Positions 18,863 to 26,730 of a DNA stretch of 64,000 bases are shown here, one piece after another (the first letter of the stretch is position 1; each line of letters starts with the position of its first letter). The DNA is taken from NCBI GenBank assembly GCA_001914235.1, contig MQUF01000016.1:1-64000 (forward strand). The letters run 5' to 3'. The notes under the pieces are model-generated. The model saw nothing but the letters and a program-made list of their open reading frames with translations. It ran no database searches and had not been told where the DNA came from. Source of the DNA: Desulfobulbaceae bacterium DB1. GTDB lineage: Bacteria > Desulfobacterota > Desulfobulbia > Desulfobulbales > SURF-16. The position numbers and the translations under genes were made by a program.

Positions 18863-19933
18863 TCATTTCCCTTCATCCTTCAAGAGTTCATGGGTAATTT
18901 TGATATCCGCGCTTTTCACCAGATTATTGCGCCATTCCGTCAGCATTTCCTGGCGTTTGTTCCGTTTCAGTTGCGCGGAGATTGCCGACTTGGCCTGATC
19001 CGCCGGGGTTTCCACGGCAGGTTGGTAATGGTCAAGTTTGATCAAATGGAGAGTGCCGTCAATGACAAGGGGGCCGGACAGGGTGCCGGGTTGCATTTTT
19101 CTGGCCGCTTCATAGAGCCCTGCTCTGTCCTGGGGAGAAACGCTGACTCCGCTTTCCACAACAAAGCCGTCGGGTGCGAGCCCGCTGGGAGTATTGTTGT
19201 GTTCCTCGGTAATTTTTTTTGCTGTTTCTTCCACCTTTTTGACGGCGGCAGGGTCGTTGGGATCAAGAAAAAAGATGACGTCGGTGATGGTCACCTGTTC
19301 CGGAGCGGTGAACTGGGCCTTATTGGCATTGTAGACCTTGTCCACCTCCTCCGGGCTGACCATTGCTTTTCGGTAAACGTCCTGGTTGATGGCCTCTCTG
19401 ACGACAAGGAAGCGGCTGATTTCGTTTGTGACATCAGCAATCGTCTTTTTTTGTTCCGCCAGCGATTTGTCAAAGGATTCCCGGCCCCCGGCGGCGCTGA
19501 TTTTCGCATCAAGATGTTTCTGCACTGCCGCCGGATCGGCCGTGATGCCGAGGGATATGCCTTTTTGGTAGGCAAGTTCTTCCATGGCCAGTTCCTGCAG
19601 GGCATCATAGCGGAGCTTGCGGCTCATTTCGGCGGACATCTCCCGTCCGCCGTAGCCGCCCCGCGTCATGAGGGTCATGATGGACTGCATCAGTTCCCCC
19701 ATGGTGATTTCCCGGCCGTTGACATTGGCGACAATGATGTTGGTGTTGCCCTGGTGGCCCATGAGAGCCGGGTCCAGGGTGTCAGACTCTCCGCCATGGG
19801 GAGAAGTCATGCCCGATCCGCCCTCCGGCGCGCCCATGCCCTTGAAGGCAGGCGAGAGAGAGGGGGTCGCCAGCAGCAATCCGGCCGTGATGGAGGTCAT
19901 AAGAAGAAATTTTTTGGTGAAGATGCGTTTCAT
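18863..19933 (-). CDS. Parvulin-type peptidyl-prolyl isomerase, SurA/PrsA-like
   Basis: 356 aa with a signal peptide (core 'LLMTSITAGLLLATPSLSPA'). After a Gly/Ser-rich linker there is a SurA-N-like helical region (~65-185: 'IVANVNGREITMGELMQ', then 'VREAINQDVY'). A parvulin domain (~190-320) follows, with 'AARKMQPGTLSGPLVIDGTLHLIKLD' close to the usual 'PG.lS.pv....G.hii' pattern. Such proteins help fold outer-membrane barrels and exported proteins. Its place beside the barrel gene suggests a dedicated chaperone. RBS AAGGAC lies 6 bases before the ATG. Confidence 0.88.
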   Translation of the reverse strand: MKRIFTKKFLLMTSITAGLLLATPSLSPAFKGMGAPEGGSGMTSPHGGESDTLDPALMGHQGNTNIIVANVNGREITMGELMQSIMTLMTRGGYGGREMSAEMSRKLRYDALQELAMEELAYQKGISLGITADPAAVQKHLDAKISAAGGRESFDKSLAEQKKTIADVTNEISRFLVVREAINQDVYRKAMVSPEEVDKVYNANKAQFTAPEQVTITDVIFFLDPNDPAAVKKVEETAKKITEEHNNTPSGLAPDGFVVESGVSVSPQDRAGLYEAARKMQPGTLSGPLVIDGTLHLIKLDHYQPAVETPADQAKSAISAQLKRNKRQEMLTEWRNNLVKSADIKITHELLKDEGK

Positions 19934-19983
19934 TATTTGTCCTTTTTTGAAGTATCGATTTTCTGGTGCGAGAGGTTTATTTT

Positions 19984-20008
19984 GACTCCGGATTCCTGAC
20001 TCCTGACC
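19984..20008. repeat. Dispersed short repeat, TTCAGGAGTC family
   Basis: Minus-strand GTCAGGAGTCAGGAATCCGG lies between the barrel and PPIase genes. Related words occur at 5126-5145 (gaattcaggagtcggaagtc) and 36784-36799 (gaattcaggagtcagc). Confidence 0.5.
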
Positions 20009-20017
20009 ATTATTTTT

Positions 20018-22090
20018 TTACAGAAGTTTTCGTTTAATCATAAATCGCACCTGGGTGTAGGACCGGGTGGTGTCGCTGTCGGCAATGGCCGAGTCCGACG
20101 TCGTATAGGAAGCGGAGAGGTTCAGGTCAAGCTTGCCCACATGCCAGACAAGGGAGGAAAAAAATGAAAGAATGGTTGATTCTCCCAGCCCTTGGTAGAG
20201 CGTGTAGTTGCCGCTGAGGGAGGCATTCAGATTTTTCTCCGGCAGCACCGTCTGCAGTTGGGCCTGGGCGGTGTAAAACTGTTCCGAAAAACTGTTTGAC
20301 GGCTCCTGACCGAGGACGTCGAACTGGGTGGTTTGGACGTCCTCAAAGGAAAGGGAAAGAAATCCCGTGGTCGAGGTGGTGATGTCTCTGCTGTAGCCCA
20401 CATAGGTGGTAAGCCGGTCTTCGTCGGTGACATTGGAGCGAAGCCAGTTTTGGGTTATATCCCCCCTGAAGGGCGATTTTTCGAAACCGATGCCGAGACT
20501 GTGGGCTTTGGAATGGGCCGGTTCGCCAGGATAATAGCCGTCCAGTACCGTCTGGTCGTTCTGGATATAGGAATAATGCGGGGTGATCAGGTTGCCGAAC
20601 AGGGGGAGCTGCAGGGAGGAACCCCAGCTTTTGCTTTCCAGTTCATAATCAGCCGCGACAAAGGAGTAATCCACCCTGTATTGGTAATCCCAGGTGTTTC
20701 CCACCGGGTTTTCCAGTTCATCAAGGGATTCCGGCATGATCGTGACCCTGTAATAGGCGCCGATCCATTCGATGCGGTAGTGGATGCCTTCGTTCAAAAG
20801 AAGTTGCAGGTTATTATCGTTATGATCGATGATATAGACCTGGATGGAGTCCCGGGTAATGGTCTGCGGTTGGTAATTGATGGTGAAAAATTGCTTTGCC
20901 GCATCAATGGAATGGACCTCGAACAGGATGGTGGGCGCCCCCTGGTTGTCCGCGTAGGCAAGCCCGTTCCACACCCCGGCGAGAACGGACCCCCAGGGGA
21001 TTTTTTTTGCATAATCAAAACCAAGGCGGTAATTTTCCTGCTCCATTTCGCCGCCGGTGGCATCAGTGGTCTGGTATCCGGCGGCAAGGGAGGAGGAAAG
21101 GCTTTTGAACAGACGGTGATGGAGCCTGAAATTGTACCGGTCCGATTCGGTGGAAGTGGCCGACCTGTTTTCATCCCGGTTGAAGTTCGACTCCATGCTG
21201 CTTTTGTTATAGGAGATGGTCGAGTCGAAATTGTGCGGCAGATCGAATTGCAATTCGGAAAAGAGCTGTTCCTGTTGTGTCTCGAATTCATTTTCTGCTT
21301 CATTGATGAATGATTCGCTTTCATCCTCCTCGTCCAGGGTCCAGTTGCTGTAGAAGCGAATCTTTTCGAAGTTTTTGGTGAACCCAAGGTTATACTGGTC
21401 GCGGACCGTATCGCTCTGCCCGTCATAACGGGAGCTGGTGGTGTGGCCGTATGTGCCGTTGGCGCTCAGGTCGGAGAGGTAATAACTGAGACTGTAGAGG
21501 ATGTTTTCATGCTCCGATGACGATGAGGCCGTCGTTTCCCGGTTGGTGTATGTCAGCGCGGACGACCAGGGGCGTTCGTCATAGAGGGCCCTGGCGCCGT
21601 GTTCGTAAAAAACGGTTGAGCCGCTTTCCCCGGCATTTCCGCCGGTCATCGGGGTTGCGCGCAGGAAATAAAGCTCAAGATTATACGGGTGGGCGGGCAG
21701 GATCTTGAATCGTTGTTTGAACTGGGTGGCATTGCCGTCGTAGTAGCTTTCCGTTTTTCCGTTGTTGTCGATATTTTCCTGCTGCAGGCCGAGGCCGACG
21801 GAGGTCTCCAGGCTGACGAAAAGCGGACTGTAGATATAACCGTAGCCTTTGGTCGAAATCCCTTCCTGCATGAGAAAGTCCTGACTTGTTCTATTGTTGT
21901 CCCCGCTGATCCGGTCGCGCTCGTAGATTCCCTGGATGCCGAAATCAGCTTGAAATTCTTCGTATTTGGGCACAAACTGTTTTGCCGCGGCCAAGGCGCG
22001 GCCGTCCGGCAGCAGACAGACGGCAAGAACCGCCGGAAGGAAAAACGGCAGGCCCGTTTTCCCCTGTTTTTTGAAAACTCGTCGTCGCAT
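20018..22090 (-). CDS. Large outer-membrane beta-barrel (putative porin of the conduit)
   Basis: 690 aa. Signal peptide with core 'LPFFLPAVLAVCLLPDGRALA'. The rest consists of alternating short amphipathic strands rich in Tyr, Phe, Ser and Asn joined by acidic loops, many strands ending in aromatic girdle residues ('GYGYIYSPLFVSLETSVGL'). There are essentially no cysteines after the signal. This is the look of a ~20-plus-stranded barrel. It lacks an obvious match to MtrB. With three multihaem cytochromes, a PPIase and two NHL lipoproteins around it, it is best read as the barrel of a porin-cytochrome conduit. It reminds me of the OetI-type barrels reported in Desulfobacterota, but I cannot verify homology here. 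It ends 18 bp after the first NHL gene. Confidence 0.8.
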   Translation of the reverse strand: MRRRVFKKQGKTGLPFFLPAVLAVCLLPDGRALAAAKQFVPKYEEFQADFGIQGIYERDRISGDNNRTSQDFLMQEGISTKGYGYIYSPLFVSLETSVGLGLQQENIDNNGKTESYYDGNATQFKQRFKILPAHPYNLELYFLRATPMTGGNAGESGSTVFYEHGARALYDERPWSSALTYTNRETTASSSSEHENILYSLSYYLSDLSANGTYGHTTSSRYDGQSDTVRDQYNLGFTKNFEKIRFYSNWTLDEEDESESFINEAENEFETQQEQLFSELQFDLPHNFDSTISYNKSSMESNFNRDENRSATSTESDRYNFRLHHRLFKSLSSSLAAGYQTTDATGGEMEQENYRLGFDYAKKIPWGSVLAGVWNGLAYADNQGAPTILFEVHSIDAAKQFFTINYQPQTITRDSIQVYIIDHNDNNLQLLLNEGIHYRIEWIGAYYRVTIMPESLDELENPVGNTWDYQYRVDYSFVAADYELESKSWGSSLQLPLFGNLITPHYSYIQNDQTVLDGYYPGEPAHSKAHSLGIGFEKSPFRGDITQNWLRSNVTDEDRLTTYVGYSRDITTSTTGFLSLSFEDVQTTQFDVLGQEPSNSFSEQFYTAQAQLQTVLPEKNLNASLSGNYTLYQGLGESTILSFFSSLVWHVGKLDLNLSASYTTSDSAIADSDTTRSYTQVRFMIKRKLL

Positions 22091-22108
22091 CAGCGCAGCG
22101 TGGTCGTC

Positions 22109-23269
22109 TTATTTGCCTTGTTGCTGCCAGAGCTTCAGCTTTTCTTCCGCCTTTTCGACCAGTTCCTCTTCGCTTGGATAGTTTCTTCCTTTTTCCTTGC
22201 CGAAGGCGTAAACGTTCACCAAGCGGTCACCGAACTGACTGGTGACAAACACCAGTGATTCAATTTCGAAATTCGGGTCGGCATAGTGGCGGAAGTAGTC
22301 GATGTTGTCATAGTCGATAAAGACATCGGCGGGCAGAAAAAGATTGCCCGGTCTGGTGCCGGAGCCGCCGAAGAAGAGGAGCAGCTGGCCGTCCGCGCGA
22401 AAAATCTGCACATTTTCAAAAGCTGCGTCCACGACAAAAACGCGGCCCTTGCGGTCGACCGCGACCCCGCGCGGCCGGGCGAAATGACCAAGGTTGGCGC
22501 CGGGTCTGCCGATGGCGCTTCTTTGGTGTCCGTCACGATCGTAGACCACGATCTGAAAACGGCCGGAGTCACTGATATACAGCAGTTCATCCGGGCCGAT
22601 GGCGATGCCGGTGGGAAGACCCAGGTTTTCCTCCGGCTTGTTGCCCCGGCCGAAGGCGGTGATCTTTTCCGTTGATTTGATATCAAAGACCTTGATTTCC
22701 CGATCCTTGGAGTCAACCACATACAGCAGGCCCTGGTAAGGAACGGCATCAACCGGCTTCCATTGGCCGGGAACGCCGAAACTTTTCACGAAAAAATCAT
22801 TCTTGTCATACATCAAGACCTCGCCGCGCACCGTGTCGGCGACAAATCTGTTCCCCTCTTCATCCAGGGAAATATTAAGCGGCTGCACAACCTTGCCGAG
22901 CCCTTTTGCCCCCTCCATCTGGTGGAATTTTTTGTTCTTGACGTCGAAAACAACCAGGGTGGACTGGGAATCGCAGACATAAATCTTGCCGTTGCTGACG
23001 GCAACACCGTAGGGCTTGACGAGCTGGTGGCCCTGCTGTTGCTCGCCGGTGAGAAATGTGTCAAAGGCGCTCGACTCGGATACCACGTCGCTGGATGATG
23101 TGTAGCTGGTGAGGTATTGCAGCCGGGGAGGGGCCGGAGGGTCGGGGAAAAAAACGTCGGCCTCCCGTTCCGCCGGTTTGGGTGTGGTGACGCAACCGGC
23201 AAGCAGGAGTACGACGCCGAGAAAGGAAAGAAGCAGCGTGTTGCGGAGAAAGTCTTTTACCTTGTTCAT
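22109..23269 (-). CDS. NHL-repeat lipoprotein (cluster copy 1)
   Basis: 386 aa from the ATG at 23269, which has AAAGGTGGTG just upstream; a longer frame from 23314 lacks a site. The signal peptide ends in lipobox 'LLAGC' near residue 27. About six NHL propeller blades follow ('KPYGVAVSNGKIYVCDSQ', 'LPTGIAIGPDELLYISDS', 'RPRGVAVDRKGRVFVVD'), then a Lys/Glu-rich helical tail ending 'EEKLKLWQQQ'. It is the first gene of the minus-strand cluster. It differs from the second NHL copy enough to suggest an old duplication. Role inferred as structural or assembly partner of the conduit. Confidence 0.88.
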   Translation of the reverse strand: MNKVKDFLRNTLLLSFLGVVLLLAGCVTTPKPAEREADVFFPDPPAPPRLQYLTSYTSSSDVVSESSAFDTFLTGEQQQGHQLVKPYGVAVSNGKIYVCDSQSTLVVFDVKNKKFHQMEGAKGLGKVVQPLNISLDEEGNRFVADTVRGEVLMYDKNDFFVKSFGVPGQWKPVDAVPYQGLLYVVDSKDREIKVFDIKSTEKITAFGRGNKPEENLGLPTGIAIGPDELLYISDSGRFQIVVYDRDGHQRSAIGRPGANLGHFARPRGVAVDRKGRVFVVDAAFENVQIFRADGQLLLFFGGSGTRPGNLFLPADVFIDYDNIDYFRHYADPNFEIESLVFVTSQFGDRLVNVYAFGKEKGRNYPSEEELVEKAEEKLKLWQQQGK

Positions 23270-23437
23270 CAACACCACCTTTTGTCTACGAGTTAATTTG
23301 AGAAACGGCTGCAAATCCGGAAATTTCCCGCCTCTGATTCCGGAATGACAACAGGGGAAATGCCTTTGCGTTGTTTTCCGTCATCCGTGCATCGCGAAAT
23401 TACCAGCATGACGGTACGTGGATTTCCGTCTCATTCA

Positions 23438-23453
23438 TGCAAAAATAATTCCG
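23438..23453 (-). promoter_or_regulatory. Possible sigma-54 promoter of the conduit cluster
   Basis: Minus strand: CGGAATTATTTTTGCA. Spacing and the TTGCA element fit; the -24 element keeps only GG. It would give a ~158-nt leader to the first NHL gene. Confidence 0.35.
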
Positions 23454-23455
23454 TA

Positions 23456-23495
23456 AAACGTAAACCGGAAACCATAAACCGTCAACCGCTATTGC
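23456..23495. repeat. Dispersed intergenic repeat, CCGTAAACC family
   Basis: Tandem variants of a ~10-bp unit: 'aaacgtaaaccgg', 'aaaccataaaccg', 'tcaaccg'. Related text occurs at 15897-15958 and 18796-18822. Confidence 0.55.
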
Positions 23496-23718
23496 ACGGA
23501 GGCCGAAAGAGCGGCTGCCGTCAATGAAAAACATGAACCGCCGAACGACTGGAGCGGTACACGGAGTGGTGACGGAATAATTTTAGAAGACAAAAGGCAT
23601 CTCGTAACGGTTCCTCAGTAATACGGGATATGCGGCAAATTGGGCAAGATTTTTTTTCGCCCGGGAAAATCCAGGGCAAACCACCCGGCAATTGGGGGGA
23701 AAAGCGCAGTGGGTGGGG

Positions 23719-23731
23719 CATATGGCCCGAT
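23719..23731. promoter_or_regulatory. Candidate enhancer box
   Basis: CATATGGCCCGAT within the dyad GGGGCATATGGCCC. It sits between the two divergent -24/-12 sequences, 132-144 bp upstream of the start predicted for the tetrahaem gene. Confidence 0.45.
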
Positions 23732-23836
23732 CGGGTCGCGGCAGCGGAGAAATGGAATCCCGAAGAAAGGATGCTTTGTTTCGTAACATGCTGAATTGAA
23801 GAGGAAAAGTTTGAAAGAATACGTCTTGGCTCTTGT

Positions 23837-23852
23837 TGGCATGGCCTGTGCA
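23837..23852 (+). promoter_or_regulatory. Sigma-54 type promoter of the tetrahaem cytochrome gene
   Basis: TGGCATGGCCTGTGCA: GG and GC are 12 bases apart, and the sequence differs from TGGCACN5TTGCA at only two consensus positions. It is nearly identical to the sequence at 51022-51037. The predicted start is near 23863. Confidence 0.55.
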
Positions 23853-23870
23853 CATACGAAAGACAGAAGA

Positions 23871-23951
23871 TGATCATATCGTGATCATACTTGTAACGCG
23901 CTCATGGAATTTGGGGAAATTCATGGGACGTTGTCCTAATCGAGGACAACG
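23871..23951 (+). promoter_or_regulatory. Leader elements of the tetrahaem cytochrome transcript
   Basis: TGATCATA occurs twice, 11 bp apart (23871 and 23882), on the same face of the helix. A perfect 9-bp stem, CGTTGTCCT/AGGACAACG with a 5-nt loop, sits at 23929-23951, about 48 bases before the Shine-Dalgarno. Either a repressor site and a 5' stabilising hairpin, or a translational control element. Confidence 0.4.
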
Positions 23952-24012
23952 AAATAAAAAAAGGTGACTACTGTCAAAAATGACAAATGTCGCAAGTCAG
24001 GAGGAAAAAAAG

Positions 24013-24822
24013 ATGATGAAGAAAAGTATTCTTATAGCTGCAGCATTCGGTCTCGTGGCGGTTGGTGCTGTTCAGGCGCAGAACTCAACCACCGGTTCAA
24101 TGAATGCTCCGGCCGGTACCGGTATTGTCGGTTCAAAACATGACCTGAGCACCGCCACCGGCGTCGGCGGTCTCTATGGTCAGACCGATACCCTGGACCG
24201 TATCTGTATTTACTGCCATGCACCTCACCATGCCATGCAGGAAGCTGATTCCGCCGGTATCGCTTATCTGCCCCTGTGGAACCATGGGGTCACCACCCAG
24301 TTCTACAATCTGTATGAAAGTGATTTCGGTGACGGGCCTGCCGAGTCAGGTCTGGCCGGAGTTGGTGTTGATGCCGATCCCGCTCAGTTTGCCGATCGCC
24401 ATCTGTTTAACGGACGCGGCACCCTGGGCAATCCCGGATCGGTTTCCCGTCTTTGCCTTTCCTGCCATGACGGTTCCGTGGCGGTTAACGAGTACGGCCG
24501 TGATCCGCAGCGCGCTAATTCCCAGAAACACGGCGTCGCAACCATCGCCGACCAGTTCATGATCGGCGGCGGCGGCAACCTGACCAACCATCATCCCATC
24601 GGTTTCAGCTACCTTGACGTTGTAACCGTTGACGATGAGATCGCCGATCCCGACACCGTTATCGGCGCCAACGGCACCACCATCCGCTCCCTGCTTTATG
24701 CCGGCGAGATGATGGAATGCGTTACCTGCCATGACGTGCATAACACCCAGAACACCGGTGAGACCTTCCTCTGGAAGTCTGACCGCGAAAGTAAATTCTG
24801 CTTGACCTGTCATGTGAAATAA
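24013..24822 (+). CDS. Exported tetrahaem c-type cytochrome
   Basis: 269 aa with a signal peptide ('SILIAAAFGLVAVGAVQAQ'). Four CxxCH sites: CIYCH near residue 70, CLSCH near 149, CVTCH near 238 and CLTCH at the very C-terminus. Other motifs are 'GSKHDLS', 'PLWNH', 'FYNLYES', 'HHPIGFSY' and 'CHDVHN'. The large low-haem segments and terminal CxxCH resemble the small tetrahaem cytochromes that polymerise into extracellular nanowires (OmcE-like); I cannot confirm this by comparison. The ATG at 24013 has AGGAGG 8 bases upstream; a longer frame from 23980 is less likely. It has its own promoter region and terminator, diverges from the conduit cluster, and may be strongly expressed. Confidence 0.92.
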   Translation: MMKKSILIAAAFGLVAVGAVQAQNSTTGSMNAPAGTGIVGSKHDLSTATGVGGLYGQTDTLDRICIYCHAPHHAMQEADSAGIAYLPLWNHGVTTQFYNLYESDFGDGPAESGLAGVGVDADPAQFADRHLFNGRGTLGNPGSVSRLCLSCHDGSVAVNEYGRDPQRANSQKHGVATIADQFMIGGGGNLTNHHPIGFSYLDVVTVDDEIADPDTVIGANGTTIRSLLYAGEMMECVTCHDVHNTQNTGETFLWKSDRESKFCLTCHVK

Positions 24823-24846
24823 GAAGCATTTCCGTCGTATCGCAAT

Positions 24847-24876
24847 AAAAAAAGGGGCCAAACGGCCCCTTTTTTT
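24847..24876 (+). terminator. Terminator of the tetrahaem cytochrome gene
   Basis: A7-GGGGCC, loop AAAC, GGCCCC-T7: a textbook intrinsic terminator 25 bases after the stop codon. Confidence 0.92.
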
Positions 24877-24928
24877 ATTGTCGACCTTGGCTGTGGACCG
24901 TGAAGGTTCCTCGCGAGACAGCACGACA

Positions 24929-26434
24929 ATGAACCCGAAGAAACTGAAAAAAAACAAGAAAAAGGCAGCACCGGACAGCGCTGCCGTTACCTTGAGAAAA
25001 CATGGCGATATCAGTTATCGGCAGGGTAATTACACGAAAGCCATTCATTTTTATGAACAGGCCTTTGCGATACATCCGGCTGATTATGAGTTGTGTAATT
25101 TTCTGGGAGTATTGCATAAACTTGCCGGAGATTGCGACAAGGAAAAAGAATACTACAAAAAAGCCCTGCAAATAAATCCGTTTCATGCCGGAGCAAATTA
25201 TAATCTCGGCACGTGCTGCAGACGGGAAGGGAATAGAACCGAGGCAATCCGCTATTTGCGGCGAAGTGTTGCCGCTGATCCGCAAAATTCGGTTTGTCTC
25301 AATAATCTGGCCAATTTGCTGGTTGAGGAAAAGAAATTCGACGAGGCCCTGGCGCTGTATGATCTCCTGCTCGGCAAGGATGCGCGCTCTTTCAATGCCC
25401 TGCTGAATAAGGGCTTTCTCTTTCTTGAGCAGGGGGATCTGCACAGAGCCATCCGTTTTTATGAACGGGCGCTCTCGGTTGAACCGAATAATCCCAAGGC
25501 AGCCATCTATTATGCCGAAGCAATGTTCATCGAGGAAGGGGCTGAAAAGAACCTGGCGCGACTCAACACGCTTCTTGCCGACACCACCCTCGATAACGAA
25601 CATCGAATCGATGTTACTGTTTCAAAAGCACTTTGCGCATGGATCACGGGTGACATCCCGGCCTATGAGCAATCGCTGCATTTCTTGCGGGACAAAATTT
25701 TTACAACCATTTTTGTCGCCAATGCCGATTACATGAAACACAGGCAGGCCTATTATGTCTTCCTGGAAGCGCTACAACCTTTTGCCGGGGAAATCGCCTC
25801 GCCGGCCGAGGGGCCCCATCCCGAAATTCTCCATATTGTCGGTGACAGCCACTGTCTTTCTCCGGCAAACCGACTTGTCCGATTTCATGACCGCAGGTAT
25901 CTCTGTAGATCGCATCTCATTATGGGGGTCAAGGCATGGCATTTGGCCCAAAACGGGCCGAATAAATTCAAACTTGCCTTTGAAAAAAATCTTGCCGCTC
26001 TCCGCCCGGGTTCCCATGTTGTTTTTATGATAGGGGAAATCGATTGCAGGTGCGATGAAGGAATTTTTCATCATTGCCGGGGAAAAAATGCCGACGCACA
26101 AGAGATCATGCGGGCAACAGCGGACGGCTACCTGGATTTTGTCGTCACCAGGGCGCAACAGAAAGAAATAGTGCCCATTATCGCGGGAGTTCCCGCGCCC
26201 GACAAGGTGAAATTCGCCAAGCTGGCCGCTGAAGACAAAAGGAGCTATCTCGAAACAGTACGAGATTATAATCTGTATTTGTCCGGGAAAACAAAAGAAA
26301 AGGGCATTCTTTTTTTGGATGTTTTCCGGCATACGGCCAATAGTGAACTCAGCGCAAACGGCAGATATCATCTTGATAAACTGCATCTCCGTCCCGATTT
26401 TCTTGAGGTTGCCCTGCAAGCCTGCGACGGTTGA
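24929..26434 (+). CDS. TPR protein with C-terminal SGNH-hydrolase-like domain
   Basis: About 501 aa. A basic N-terminus ('NPKKLKKNKKKAA') leads into at least five TPR units (~25-210: 'GDISYRQGNYTKAIHFYEQA', 'NYNLGTCCRREGNRTEAIRYL'). From ~305 to the end is a domain with 'ILHIVGDSHCLS', 'VFMIGEIDCRCDEG' and a closing 'DKLHLRPDF'. This is the block I / block III / Asp-x-x-His pattern of SGNH esterase-like proteins, with GDSH as the nucleophile block. No signal peptide is seen, so it is cytosolic or membrane-associated. Possible roles are glycan or acyl modification; not determined. ATG 24929 is chosen over an upstream TTG that falls in the terminator. Confidence 0.78.
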   Translation: MNPKKLKKNKKKAAPDSAAVTLRKHGDISYRQGNYTKAIHFYEQAFAIHPADYELCNFLGVLHKLAGDCDKEKEYYKKALQINPFHAGANYNLGTCCRREGNRTEAIRYLRRSVAADPQNSVCLNNLANLLVEEKKFDEALALYDLLLGKDARSFNALLNKGFLFLEQGDLHRAIRFYERALSVEPNNPKAAIYYAEAMFIEEGAEKNLARLNTLLADTTLDNEHRIDVTVSKALCAWITGDIPAYEQSLHFLRDKIFTTIFVANADYMKHRQAYYVFLEALQPFAGEIASPAEGPHPEILHIVGDSHCLSPANRLVRFHDRRYLCRSHLIMGVKAWHLAQNGPNKFKLAFEKNLAALRPGSHVVFMIGEIDCRCDEGIFHHCRGKNADAQEIMRATADGYLDFVVTRAQQKEIVPIIAGVPAPDKVKFAKLAAEDKRSYLETVRDYNLYLSGKTKEKGILFLDVFRHTANSELSANGRYHLDKLHLRPDFLEVALQACDG

Positions 26435-26730
26435 TTCGTGCCTTGTCGTCTCCCTTTGATTGTCGCCGCCGCTCTTGTCTCCTGTTGATATTCCCTGATG
26501 TGATGGCCCGCACCGGCATATCAGGGCTGATCATCCCAGATAGCGTCGGCATGGGTATGCCGGACCTGCAGACGGCCGGCAGGGCAGGTTTATTCGCAGG
26601 AGGGCAATAAAAGAGACTTGGCCAACCTATATTTGAATTCACCAACCACGGGGTAGCCAAACGCGAGGCGGCCGATGCTTTTTTGCATCGGCCGCCTTTT
26701 TTTGGCTAACCAACCATCCCTAAGATTCCC
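26435..26730. other. Intergenic region with strong terminator
   Basis: About 300 bp. It contains a CCCTGAT...ATCAGGG imperfect hairpin (26491-26528), a TTGGCCAA palindrome (26618-26625), and the terminator at 26666-26700. A 103-aa minus-strand frame crossing it has no ribosome binding site and overlaps the TPR gene, so it is not called. Confidence 0.5.
26654..26708. terminator. Bidirectional terminator
   Basis: A 13-bp perfect stem AGGCGGCCGATGC (26666-26678) with its complement at 26685-26697, loop of six T, then a T-run. Flanking TAGCCAAA and TTTGGCTA extend the dyad. It separates the convergent TPR and mtrB genes. Confidence 0.85.

Larger units (their letters stand above)
23270..24012. 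other. Divergent control region between the conduit cluster and the tetrahaem cytochrome
   Basis: About 740 bp without a convincing gene; frames of 60-118 aa on the minus strand have no ribosome binding sites. It holds a weak minus-strand -24/-12 sequence (23438-23453), a dispersed repeat (23456-23495), an enhancer-like box (23719-23731), a good plus-strand -24/-12 promoter (23837-23852), tandem TGATCATA words (23871-23890), and a 9-bp hairpin (23929-23951). The regulatory density is unusual for this window. Confidence 0.6.

Noticed and set aside
23521-23877. 118-aa and 90-aa minus-strand frames in the divergent control region
   Set aside because: No ribosome sites, odd composition, and they overlap the promoter and box sequences.
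23972-23985. TGTCA-AAAA-TGACA dyad as a CooA or CRP/FNR site before the tetrahaem gene
   Set aside because: The spacer is 4 bases where CooA/FNR-type sites need about 6, and it sits 28 bp before the start codon, inside the leader.
25940-25955. CATTTGGCCCAAA as a further enhancer box
   Set aside because: It lies inside the TPR-SGNH coding region and is explained by its codons; no -24/-12 promoter follows.
26349-26660. 103-aa minus-strand frame between the TPR gene and mtrB
   Set aside because: Overlaps the TPR gene end, lacks a start signal and has no family look.
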